DNA of 7,232 nt from Verrucomicrobiota bacterium (GCA_008933045.1 WBXJ01000153.1:1-7232); one strand, 5' to 3'; numbered from the stretch's first letter, positions 1-6,425 are shown. Numbers and translations: made by a program. The notes: a model not told the origin generated them from the letters alone.

Positions 1-68
1 CGCAGTCGTGGCCCTACAGCACGCACATATTTGCGTTTGGCTGGTGTCGGGGAATCAGCAGGGATCAT
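1..68 (-). CDS. N-terminus of an unidentified protein running off the left edge (partial)
   Basis: On the minus strand an ATG at 68 opens a frame that stays open to base 1 and reads MIPADSPTPAKRKYVRAVGP and onward. A short Pro/Ala-rich start followed by a basic KRKYVRAVGPRLR stretch looks like the cytoplasmic edge before a first membrane helix. I have a weak, unverified recollection of similar starts in large membrane-anchored proteins of Planctomycetes and Verrucomicrobia. The frame is open upstream to a TAG at 201-203 with no other ATG, GTG or TTG in frame, so ATG 68 is the most likely start unless a rare ATT start is used. No Shine-Dalgarno sequence is visible. It would be the next gene downstream of the serine hydrolase, in the same direction. 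Function unknown. Confidence 0.4.
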   Translation of the reverse strand, partial: MIPADSPTPAKRKYVRAVGPRL

Positions 69-179
69 GGCAGTTGCAAATAATCCATCCGTCGTAACTG
101 GTCTTAGCGGTTCCTTAGTATCTACTTTTTCATCATCAGGAATCTTGATTGTTTGTCCACTAGTTTTGGGGTGAGATGG

Positions 180-210
180 CTTTTTATGGGGGTCAATGTG
201 CTATAAAAAG
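180..210. repeat. 8-bp A/T-rich inverted repeat in the hydrolase 3' intergenic region
   Basis: CTTTTTAT at 180-187 is the exact reverse complement of ATAAAAAG at 203-210, with a 15-nt loop. It lies about 60 bp past the hydrolase stop, in a roughly 200-bp gap that otherwise shows no gene. The stem is nearly all A/T, so it would be a weak terminator at best. It may be chance. Confidence 0.25.
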
Positions 211-269
211 TGGTCAACCGAACTTCATCCAACAACGCAACACCGACCCAGTTTTCTGGCTGAATACTC

Positions 270-1376
270 TCAGATCAATCCCAAGTCTTGGTAAATCGCA
301 TTATTAATGGCATTCGCTCTCATTTGATGAATACGCTCGCCCGGGCGTCCATTACAAATCCACGCGACAACGAGTCCATGTGCTGGATCAGCAAAGGCGC
401 ACGAACATTGGTTGCCACTGTGACCAAAAGTCGCTGCGGATGCATGGGATCCGTAGGTGTAGGGAGGGTTCACAGTTGATTGAACTAGCGGCTGAATCAA
501 GAATCCATAACCCCAATCGATGGAGCCTTGGAGTGTGTGGTCATAAAACCCGAGGCGTTGTCGGGTCGTGAATCGCGCGATCATCGCCGGCGAGGGCAGG
601 GGAGAAGGAGTTGGGCCGTAGCCGAGCAACGATTCGTAGAAGCACCCTAAATCCCGAATCGGTCCACGAACATTGCTCCCCGGACGTGGGCGTTGGCAGT
701 AATCTGGGCTATTCCAGGATGAATGCGGCTGTTGCTTCCCCGCAAACGTGTTGTAAAGCAATCCGAGTGCATTCGCAGGCTCAGAGCACTCAGACGGAGA
801 AAGCTCCAGAAATGTGCGCGACATTCCCAAGGGTCGGGCCACATGATTCTGGATATATTCCGCGAATGATTGGCCGGAAAGTTTTTGAATCATTTCGCCA
901 AGAAGATACCAACTACTGGCGGTGTGATAGGCGGCTTTTTGTCCTAGGATCCAATCCTTCTCAAGCGGCGTGGCACAAATTGCGCTCATCATCGTCGCCC
1001 AAGGGAGATTTTCATCGAGTTGGTCGGCGTCGCGAAAACCTCCCATGTGTGTGAACAAATGGTGCAGCGTGATGTGCTCCTTGCCTCTCACACCAAATTC
1101 AGGAATGAGTTCGCACACGGGCGAGGTTTCAAGAATTCCATGTTGTTCCAAGAGTTGTGCAACGCCGATAGCGGTCAGGGGTTTTCCTGCCGAGAGCCAA
1201 AGTAGCAGGTCACTATTCTGCATCCGTTCGCCCGGTGCTCGCTCGCCGATGGGCACGGATATTTGAGTTTTGCCTCGGAGTGAAACATAGAGCTGGGCAC
1301 CCAGATGCCACCCGTTTTTAAGACCTTCATCGAAGGCCCGCAGGGTTAAAAAGAATTCTGGGCGTTCTGACGACAT
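270..1376 (-). CDS. Serine hydrolase, beta-lactamase / penicillin-binding-protein-like (class C fold) family
   Basis: A 368-aa protein of the serine beta-lactamase-like superfamily (Pfam Beta-lactamase; EstB/class C-like esterases and peptidases). The three catalytic motifs are readable. SAGK at residues 62-65 is the S-x-x-K nucleophile/base pair. YHT at 150-152 fills the Y-x-N position, followed by the usual SSWYLLGEMIQKLSG helix. HSG at 319-321, in FGHSGNQ, is the K/H-T/S-G motif on the last strand. LHHLFTHMGGF (104-114) is the typical pre-motif helix and loop (usually LLtHtsGl). No N-terminal signal peptide or lipobox is visible, so a cytoplasmic location is likely, unlike many relatives. 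ATG 1376 was chosen because the homologous region begins soon after it; no strong RBS is seen. It follows a terminator, so it probably has its own promoter. Substrate cannot be told from sequence: an esterase, amidase or D-aminopeptidase are all possible. True beta-lactamase activity is not implied. Confidence 0.88.
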   Translation of the reverse strand: MSSERPEFFLTLRAFDEGLKNGWHLGAQLYVSLRGKTQISVPIGERAPGERMQNSDLLLWLSAGKPLTAIGVAQLLEQHGILETSPVCELIPEFGVRGKEHITLHHLFTHMGGFRDADQLDENLPWATMMSAICATPLEKDWILGQKAAYHTASSWYLLGEMIQKLSGQSFAEYIQNHVARPLGMSRTFLELSPSECSEPANALGLLYNTFAGKQQPHSSWNSPDYCQRPRPGSNVRGPIRDLGCFYESLLGYGPTPSPLPSPAMIARFTTRQRLGFYDHTLQGSIDWGYGFLIQPLVQSTVNPPYTYGSHASAATFGHSGNQCSCAFADPAHGLVVAWICNGRPGERIHQMRANAINNAIYQDLGLI

Positions 1377-1381
1377 GCTTG

Positions 1382-1406
1382 CAGCATGGTGGAAAGCCCA
1401 GTGCTG
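1382..1406 (-). other. Hairpin immediately upstream of the hydrolase start
   Basis: CAGCATGG at 1382-1389 pairs with CCA-g-TGCTG at 1398-1406, giving 8 bp with one bulged G and an 8-nt loop. It ends only 5 nt before the hydrolase ATG on the minus-strand transcript, where a ribosome would bind, and there is no visible Shine-Dalgarno sequence. It might limit translation or be incidental. Confidence 0.3.
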
Positions 1407-1413
1407 TCACAAT

Positions 1414-1441
1414 AAAAAAGGCACCCCTTGCGGAGTGCCTT
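1414..1441 (-). terminator. Rho-independent terminator after the MFS gene
   Basis: On the minus strand AAGGCAC (1441-1435) and GTGCCTT (1424-1418) form a 7-bp stem. After one mismatch it extends with two more G-C pairs around a short loop. It is followed at once by a run of six T (1419-1414). It begins 22 nt after the MFS stop codon and separates the oxidoreductase-transporter unit from the hydrolase. The hairpin-plus-U-tract layout is textbook and its orientation fits minus-strand transcription. Confidence 0.88.
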
Positions 1442-1462
1442 CGTGAATAAGTATCGGGTGGC

Positions 1463-3088
1463 TTACGCCTTCTTAGTTTGGCCGATCGTGACGGTTTTGT
1501 AACCGCCAATCGCCTTGAAGTAGAGGAGCAGTCCCAAGTAAATCGCCGCCATTATCGCCGGGATAAAAGCATCGGCTTTCAACGTATTGCGATCTCCCAT
1601 GATGCTTGCTTCATGCACCGATTTCTCAGTGGGTGTCAGCTTGGTAAGAGCAGCCGAGGAGTCCAGATTGCCAGCCTTGGCCAGTTCCGCACGGGCTCCG
1701 TTAAGCTTGTCTTGAACCGCACCCAGTTTCTTTCCATCCAAACCACTCGCATCAGCGAAGAAGAGGAATTTCGTTGGCTTCTCGGCTTTATACTCCGCGA
1801 AAGCCGTCGGGTTTGTCTTCTGGAGTGCCTCACCGGAAAAGCGATCCTTCGCATAACCGAGACCAGGCGAACCGAACAGACCGGCACTCATCATGCCAAT
1901 GCCGCCCATGATCGAAATTGCTACCGCACCTGTGCGCGGAAACCGATCCGAAGCAACGGCCAACATGGTGGGCCAGAAGAAGGTTTTTGAGATTCCATAG
2001 ACGGTCAGAGCCAGCAAGGCATAGCTGAAGCTGGTGATGCCGCTCGCCATATTCAGGCCGATAAAGCCGAGGATGGCGCAGATCAACAGGATGCCGATCG
2101 GCTTGAGTCCTAGCTTGGTTTCGATGAAGTGTGCGCAGAAACGAAGGAGGAACATGGTCAGGGAGGTGAACACGAAGAGGATCTTGCCCTCGCTCGATGT
2201 CAAAATGTTACCTGTGATGTTTTGAATCCATCCATCGGTGCCCAACTCAACCGTACCAACCATGGCATGGACGATAAACAGAACAAAAAGTAGCACAGCT
2301 CCAAAGGAGAATCTTGTGGCGAAAGCAACCACACCTAGCAACGCCAAGCCGATGATGATAGCGATGCTGTTATCTAATCCGAATGTGCCCTTGAAAAAGA
2401 GTGCCAACAAGGTGCAAGCCACCGCTCCACCAAGGATACCGACATCTTTCAACATTTCACCAATGCCAAGACCACTTTGGGATGCCTCTGATTTCGGGAA
2501 TTTTTGCCCGAAGAACATGAAGCCGTAAAGAACGGTGGGTAGGAGGAACAGACCCAGTTGAACCTTCCACGACATTTGGTAATGGTCATCAAGAATCCAT
2601 CCCAGAACACCACCGACCACCAAGCCGCCGGGCCAACTGGCGTGGAGAATATTAAGATAGTGTGTGCGATTTTTAGGAAACAGCGTGGCCACCAAAGGAT
2701 TTGCCACCGCTTCTAAAGTTCCGTTGGCGACCGCAAAGATGAATGTTCCCCAGAACAGGAAGTTGTAAGCAGCCATCTTGTCCATCCCTTTGCTTGCGCC
2801 AAAGGTGACAAAGGCCGACAGAATGTGGAGAAGAAAAGCGACCACGACAAGTTTGCCGTAGCCAATTTTGTCCACGATCATTCCGCCGATAATAATTCCG
2901 AAGCAGAAGCCCGTGAAGCCAGCGCCACCGATGAGGCCTAATTCTCCCGCCGTGAAGCCAAAATCGCGGCCCCAGTTATCAAGAATTCCGCCGCGAATGG
3001 CGAATCCTACGCCAGCGGCGAAGATGGCAAGAAAGCCTGCCCACAGCAGGCGTTTTGCATTGGATGCAATACCGTTTTCTATAGTCAT
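1463..3088 (-). CDS. MFS transporter, FucP-like sugar/polyol symporter type
   Basis: A 541-aa integral membrane protein with about 12-14 hydrophobic helices (roughly residues 15-35, 48-72, 78-97, 106-124, 145-165, 175-193, 216-232, 240-280, 302-320, 329-348, 352-375, 385-405 and 508-524). GGMIVDKIGYGK (68-79) is the MFS motif A loop between TM2 and TM3. NGTLEAVANP (122-131) and LNILHASWPGG (145-155) resemble the FucP group, where an acidic residue and Asn in TM4 take part in sugar/proton coupling. It should import a small sugar, polyol or related compound across the inner membrane with protons. ATG 3088 is preferred: an upstream ATG at 3169 would overlap the preceding gene by over 50 nt and add 27 polar residues. 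It lies 25 nt after the oxidoreductase stop and is followed by a terminator, so the two form an operon. Unusual: about 95 hydrophilic Ala/Lys-rich residues (413-507) come before the last helix, making it some 100 aa longer than FucP. Confidence 0.88.
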   Translation of the reverse strand: MTIENGIASNAKRLLWAGFLAIFAAGVGFAIRGGILDNWGRDFGFTAGELGLIGGAGFTGFCFGIIIGGMIVDKIGYGKLVVVAFLLHILSAFVTFGASKGMDKMAAYNFLFWGTFIFAVANGTLEAVANPLVATLFPKNRTHYLNILHASWPGGLVVGGVLGWILDDHYQMSWKVQLGLFLLPTVLYGFMFFGQKFPKSEASQSGLGIGEMLKDVGILGGAVACTLLALFFKGTFGLDNSIAIIIGLALLGVVAFATRFSFGAVLLFVLFIVHAMVGTVELGTDGWIQNITGNILTSSEGKILFVFTSLTMFLLRFCAHFIETKLGLKPIGILLICAILGFIGLNMASGITSFSYALLALTVYGISKTFFWPTMLAVASDRFPRTGAVAISIMGGIGMMSAGLFGSPGLGYAKDRFSGEALQKTNPTAFAEYKAEKPTKFLFFADASGLDGKKLGAVQDKLNGARAELAKAGNLDSSAALTKLTPTEKSVHEASIMGDRNTLKADAFIPAIMAAIYLGLLLYFKAIGGYKTVTIGQTKKA

Positions 3089-3113
3089 TTGTTGGTTTTT
3101 GTTAAGGGTTAGT

Positions 3114-4226
3114 TTAGCTTCGGAAATCTGGAATTTTGACAAGCTCGCCTCCGCGAAGTGCCGATTCATGAGCGCAAATTCCGCACATCGTCCAATTCAC
3201 AGATTGGTAGACGTCAGGGAAGGAGGCCCGTCCTTCGAGGATGCTGCTCAGAAATTCATGCGCCAAGTGCGGGTGGGATCCACCGTGGCCACCCCCCTGA
3301 ATAAAGGACAAATGCTGGTGCTCATCGGCATCATACACGCCCTTTGTGGTAAATCGTTGAATCGGCTCAGGGAGTAGGTGTGCGTAGTCTGGCACGCGAA
3401 CCTTCTCTACTTTCTCGCCGCCAACATGGAGGACGGGGTCATCGTTTTCGACCAATTGCCATTCGAAGGAAGTGTTTGAACCATAGACATCGAAGCTTTC
3501 GGTATACTGACGAGCGGCTCCGAAAAGATAACGAGTCACTTCACACCCGATGTCTTGATCGCGAATCTTGAAGTGTGCGGTTTCGAAGGAAAATGGAGAG
3601 TTGTATTTCGCGATCAGTTTTTCCTCGATTCGACCCGAACCGAGACATGAAACGTAATCTGCTTCGCCTTTAACCAACGCTAGACAAGGGCTCACGCAGT
3701 GAGTGGCGTAATGCATCGGGGGTAGACCTTCCCAGTAGCCGGGCCAGCCATCCATGTTCTGCAGGTGAGAACCACGCAAGAATTGAATTCGACCTAAGCG
3801 TCCGGTGTCACGTAGCTCCCGCACAAAGAGAAACTCGCGGGAATACACTACCGTCTCCATCATCATGTAATTCTTTTTCGCATTCTGCGCCGCTTCCACA
3901 ATCTGACGACACTCCTCAACGGTAGTCGCTGCGGGAACTGTGCAGGCGACGTGTTTTCCAGCTTTTAGAGCGGCGATGCTTTGAGGAGCGTGTTGATGGA
4001 TCGGCGAGTTGATGTGCACCGCGTCGATGTTGGGATCCTTGAGCAGTTCTTCAAAGCTGGTATACCGTTTTTCAATCCCAAAATTATCACCAATTTGATC
4101 CAGCTTGTCCTTTGACCGCTGGCAAATTGCATACATGTTCGCGTTAGGATGACGTTGGTAAATCGGGATGAATTCCGAACCAAACCCCAATCCGACAATC
4201 GCGATGTTTACTTTACCCTGACTCAT
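3114..4226 (-). CDS. Gfo/Idh/MocA family oxidoreductase
   Basis: A 370-aa NAD(P)-dependent oxidoreductase of the glucose-fructose oxidoreductase / inositol dehydrogenase / MocA family. The N-terminal Rossmann fold has beta-strand NIAIVGLGFGSEF (7-19) with the G-x-G-x-x-S nucleotide-binding loop at 12-17, and INSPIHQHAP (72-81) in the cofactor-contacting region. The C-terminal half carries the family's large beta-sheet domain, with MHYATHC (171-177) in the substrate-site region and GGGHGGSHPHLAHEF (311-325), a signature of one bacterial subgroup. Odd: the usual EKP catalytic-lysine motif reads CTVPAA (95-100), so the Lys is absent. Family members oxidise or reduce sugar and cyclitol hydroxyls. 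With a sugar-type MFS gene directly downstream, a role in catabolism of an imported sugar or polyol is inferred. No signal peptide, so cytoplasmic. ATG 4226 is the first start after an in-frame stop at 4239-4241. A GGAGGGA stretch lies over 20 nt upstream, too far for a normal RBS. Confidence 0.92.
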   Translation of the reverse strand: MSQGKVNIAIVGLGFGSEFIPIYQRHPNANMYAICQRSKDKLDQIGDNFGIEKRYTSFEELLKDPNIDAVHINSPIHQHAPQSIAALKAGKHVACTVPAATTVEECRQIVEAAQNAKKNYMMMETVVYSREFLFVRELRDTGRLGRIQFLRGSHLQNMDGWPGYWEGLPPMHYATHCVSPCLALVKGEADYVSCLGSGRIEEKLIAKYNSPFSFETAHFKIRDQDIGCEVTRYLFGAARQYTESFDVYGSNTSFEWQLVENDDPVLHVGGEKVEKVRVPDYAHLLPEPIQRFTTKGVYDADEHQHLSFIQGGGHGGSHPHLAHEFLSSILEGRASFPDVYQSVNWTMCGICAHESALRGGELVKIPDFRS

Positions 4227-4311
4227 GTTCGTACAAAACTACTTCACTCCCTCCGATGTCGAATCAAGGTAAAACCCAGAGTCGTCACATTCAGTTTAGG
4301 TGTCCTTCATC

Positions 4312-4340
4312 ATCACAACAAAGCGAGCCAGACAGGTCAA
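4312..4340 (-). promoter_or_regulatory. Candidate sigma70-type promoter for the oxidoreductase-MFS operon
   Basis: On the minus strand TTGACC (4340-4335, 5 of 6 matches to the -35 box) is separated by 17 nt from TGTGAT (4317-4312, 4 of 6 to the -10 box). This places a transcription start about 80 nt upstream of the oxidoreductase ATG. The spacing is ideal but the -10 is mediocre, so this remains a prediction. The surrounding 4227-4431 gap holds no gene I can support. Confidence 0.4.
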
Positions 4341-4356
4341 TGCAAAATCGTGCATT
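4339..4356. promoter_or_regulatory. Palindromic operator candidate AATGCA-N6-TGCATT
   Basis: AATGCA (4339-4344) and TGCATT (4351-4356) are perfect 6-bp inverted arms around a 6-bp centre. The site abuts and slightly overlaps the proposed -35 box of the oxidoreductase-MFS operon, a usual place for a dimeric regulator of a catabolic operon. No regulator gene lies in the left block, so the protein is unknown. Confidence 0.4.
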
Positions 4357-4431
4357 TCAAACTGTTTCCGAGGTAATACGAATTTTCGGTTCTTTTTTCT
4401 CCAAAAAGGCATACTTTCGGGACATGAATAA

Positions 4432-4608
4432 TTTAACAATTTCCCTGCAGGCGTTTGTGGCTGCATCGGAATCGCCATCCTGATGGCTGCCGCATTTGTC
4501 GTTCATTTGCGGGTGAAAAACCCCTTGTTGAAGACGCTGCCCTGTCTCACATTGTTGCTTCTCTCAGCGGTTATCGCCTGGATCAACTATCGGTTGCTGA
4601 CTGGATAA
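4432..4608 (+). pseudogene. 5'-truncated DoxX-family membrane protein remnant
   Basis: A plus-strand frame closed by TAA at 4429-4431 reads through 4432-4605 and ends at TAA 4606-4608 (58 codons). It begins FNNFPAGVCGCIGIAIL and contains MAAAFVVHLRVKNPLLKTL and LTLLLLSAVIAWINYRLL. Two hydrophobic helices are separated by a HLRVKNPLLKTLP loop. This resembles, from memory, the last two helices of DoxX-family proteins, where an A-x-VVHLRVK-P-type loop is common. A DoxX protein normally has four helices and about 130-150 residues, so the N-terminal half is missing. The only ATG in frame (4483) would give a 41-aa single-helix peptide with no clear RBS. The bases upstream of 4432 show no DoxX-like coding in any frame. 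It ends 12 nt before the convergently oriented SRPBCC gene. DoxX proteins are linked to oxidative or thiol stress, which suits the neighbourhood, but this copy is probably dead. A real small membrane protein is the alternative. Confidence 0.6.
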
Positions 4609-4620
4609 GCATCGCGGGAC

Positions 4621-5106
4621 TCATGGCTCTATGGCGCCAGAGGCAACGGATTTGTTCACCACGGAGCCGAATAGTTCATTCAGCCGCTGTTGCCGATACT
4701 GGAATATGCGTTGGACATCGCGCCGCACAAACAGCCAGTGGATCAATGCGCCACCGCGTGGGCGATAACGCACACGGTCAGCGCAGACCGTGCCGCCATC
4801 CCGTTCCTCGAAAGTGTGCGTGTGATGCCACAAGGTGTATGGGCCGCTGAGTTGAACGTCCACGAATCGGTGCGGTGGATCCCACTCGGTGATTTCCGTG
4901 CGCCAGCGGATGGGAAGACCGTGAACGGTGATTCGATAATCAATCAGGGCGCCGGGCCGCAAGATGATCGGCGACGGTGTGAGGACTTCGAACTTCAGCC
5001 AGGGAGGCGTGAGGGTTTGCAGGTTGCGTGCCTCGGCGAAGAAGGGAAAGACTTCGCTGCGGGCGCGCGGAACGTAGGTTTCGGTTTCGAAAATAAACTC
5101 TTTCAT
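4621..5106 (-). CDS. SRPBCC (START/Bet v1-like) superfamily protein
   Basis: A 161-aa single-domain protein of the SRPBCC helix-grip fold, which binds hydrophobic ligands in a deep cavity. The read-out follows the family order. A first strand is followed by ARSEVFPFFAEARNLQTLTPP (15-35), the helix-loop after the first strand; the second strand carries WLKFEVLTPSP (36-46). G-x-x-IDYRITVHGLPIRW follows (52-68), then WDPPHRFVDVQLSGPY (75-90) and WHHTHTFE (93-100). GGTVCADRVRY (104-114) leads to the long C-terminal helix around IFQYRQQRLNELF (134-146). This subgroup is the one often found beside, or fused to, TIGR01777-type sugar-nucleotide epimerases and is sometimes labelled 'cell division inhibitor' without good evidence. 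No signal peptide is seen. It is the last gene of the regulator operon, 10 nt after the YgaP-like gene, so co-transcription is likely. Ligand unknown. Confidence 0.85.
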   Translation of the reverse strand: MKEFIFETETYVPRARSEVFPFFAEARNLQTLTPPWLKFEVLTPSPIILRPGALIDYRITVHGLPIRWRTEITEWDPPHRFVDVQLSGPYTLWHHTHTFEERDGGTVCADRVRYRPRGGALIHWLFVRRDVQRIFQYRQQRLNELFGSVVNKSVASGAIEP

Positions 5107-5116
5107 ACAGGGTAAT

Positions 5117-5326
5117 TCAAAGTCGGGTTTTGATGCCGCAGGCGCGCATCACGCACCAACCCCGCAGCGCCTCGAAACCGACGAACACCGCCGCCGCCAA
5201 CAACCCCAGCCCCAGCCAGACGGAAACGGTGAAGCCGAACCCCGCTCCCACGAGCAGCACCAATGCCCCGATTCCACGGACGAGCCTACCCCTGTTGTCA
5301 ATGTTGCGGGAGAAGAACGGTTTCAT
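5117..5326 (-). CDS. YgaP-like DUF2892 small membrane protein
   Basis: A 69-aa protein that matches the DUF2892 (YgaP transmembrane) family over its whole length. It has the N-terminal polar NIDNRGRLVRGIGA segment (8-21), two hydrophobic helices forming a hairpin (about 16-33 and 35-52), and the C-terminal signature RGWCVMRACGIKT (55-67). Cys58 and Cys63 sit in that tail. In E. coli YgaP this region anchors a rhodanese domain; here the anchor stands alone. Its ATG overlaps the stop of the upstream regulator by 4 nt (ATGA), a sign of translational coupling, which also fixes the start. It probably sits in the inner membrane. The function of stand-alone DUF2892 proteins is not established. Confidence 0.85.
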   Translation of the reverse strand: MKPFFSRNIDNRGRLVRGIGALVLLVGAGFGFTVSVWLGLGLLAAAVFVGFEALRGWCVMRACGIKTRL

Positions 5327-6306
5327 CGTTTAACTTTCTTGGCGGTCTTGCGCACATCATCCAAGGCGTTGTAGAGCTGCGCCAGATCATTCATTTGCAC
5401 CGCGCCGATTTTTTTCAAGGCGTCGTGATAAGCAGGCGTGGCGCGCCCACCGACAAGCAGCGTGACGTCGGGCGGCAGCGCCTCGCGCAGTCGCGTCAAC
5501 TCGCCTTCCAGCCGCAGGTCGTCTTCTGGATAGACCAGGCTCAAAGCCACGGCTCGGGCGCGATTTTGACGGGCGGCGCCGGCAATTTCCGCTGCCGGTA
5601 GGCTTGCGCCGAGATAGGTAACGTGCCAGCCGAGATTCGCCGCCGCGGCCCCAACGAGGAGCGCGCCGAGTTCGTGGATCTGTCCCGCCGGTGTCGCCAC
5701 CACAAGCACAGGTGCGCTCTCCGTTCCACCGAAGGGTTTGGCCGCTTGTCCGAGGAAAATCCGAATCACTGCGCTGGCGAAATGTTCGTGCGCGGCGGTG
5801 AGGACGCCGTCACGCCACAAGTCGCCCAGACTAACAACGAGCGGCGCGACCACTCGTTGCAACAACCCTTGCGCACCCACTTCGATCGCGGCGCTCTTCA
5901 ACGTCTCCTCCAGAGCTCGCGCGTCGAGCGCCTTCACTGCGGCAAGGCCTTCATTAAGGAATCTGGAAGCCGCAGGAACTGCACGGGCAGTGGTCCGCGA
6001 CTCAGAAGCATTACCGTTAGCGCCGTGAGATTCCCTGGCGAGCTGGCGCAATTTCTCGGTCGGGAGCTTCGCGACATGTCCGATGCTGTGTCCGGCCTGC
6101 GTGACGTCACGCAGCAGACTTAGCCGCTCGATTTGTTCCTCCGGGTAAAGACGGCGGTTCGTCGCCGTCCGCTCCGGGGCGACGGCGCCGTAACGTTTTT
6201 CCCAAATCCGAATCACGTGGGCGCTCAATCCCGTGCGCTGGGCCACTACTTTAATAGCTTGGTTGGCTTCAGTAATAATGTAGACAAATTTGCCACAGAT
6301 GCTCAC
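5323..6306 (-). CDS. MerR-family regulator with B12-binding sensor domain (CarH/LitR type)
   Basis: About 327 aa from GTG 6306. Residues 18-40 (IKVVAQRTGLSAHVIRIWEKRYG) are the MerR helix-turn-helix and 49-62 (TNRRLYPEEQIERL) its wing. Next come a linker, a four-helix bundle (about 113-187) and a Rossmann-like cobalamin domain (about 199-317). The adenosylcobalamin signature W-x9-E-H is present as W164...E174-H175 within LWRDGVLTAAHEHFASAVIR. H211 in GQIHELG is the lower axial cobalt ligand, and GWHVTYLGASLP follows. In CarH, the dark AdoCbl-bound tetramer binds DNA and represses, and light breaks the Co-C bond and releases it. Here Arg165 occupies the place of the CarH upper-ligand His132. 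The start is uncertain: a TTG at 6360 would add 18 residues, and no RBS decides between them. It is the first gene of an operon with the YgaP-like and SRPBCC genes and faces the fasciclin gene across a TGTACA repeat site, so autoregulation is likely. Confidence 0.88.
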   Translation of the reverse strand: MSICGKFVYIITEANQAIKVVAQRTGLSAHVIRIWEKRYGAVAPERTATNRRLYPEEQIERLSLLRDVTQAGHSIGHVAKLPTEKLRQLARESHGANGNASESRTTARAVPAASRFLNEGLAAVKALDARALEETLKSAAIEVGAQGLLQRVVAPLVVSLGDLWRDGVLTAAHEHFASAVIRIFLGQAAKPFGGTESAPVLVVATPAGQIHELGALLVGAAAANLGWHVTYLGASLPAAEIAGAARQNRARAVALSLVYPEDDLRLEGELTRLREALPPDVTLLVGGRATPAYHDALKKIGAVQMNDLAQLYNALDDVRKTAKKVKR

Positions 6307-6425
6307 CGTGTTGCAAGGATCGAATTTTAACGCGGCCGTAAAACGCCAGAAAATCCCCAAAAATAGATCGAAAGATTCAGAAAACGCTTCTCGCAGTCGG
6401 TGTTGAAAATACTTGAGACAAACAA

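Noticed and set aside
611..1054. Plus-strand open frame of 147 codons
   Set aside because: It is the opposite-strand shadow of the serine hydrolase, whose catalytic motifs prove the minus-strand reading.
3089..3169. Upstream ATG at 3169 for the MFS gene, giving a 568-aa protein
   Set aside because: It overlaps the oxidoreductase gene by 56 nt and adds 27 polar residues that look like out-of-frame translation of that gene; MTIENG at 3088 is a natural start.
2868..3377. Plus-strand open frame of 169 codons
   Set aside because: It spans the antisense of both the transporter 5' end and the oxidoreductase 3' end and has low-complexity, Pro/Lys-rich composition.
4424..4483. Short plus-strand frame from ATG 4424 (MNNLTISLQAF...)
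   Set aside because: It reads the DoxX-like segment in the wrong frame and stops after 19 codons with no RBS.
4621..5106. Naming the SRPBCC protein a cell division inhibitor
   Set aside because: That label spread through databases from a fused or neighbouring epimerase family; nothing in this sequence supports it.
5623..6123. Plus-strand open frame of 166 codons
   Set aside because: Antisense shadow of the G+C-rich MerR-B12 gene; no recognisable domain.
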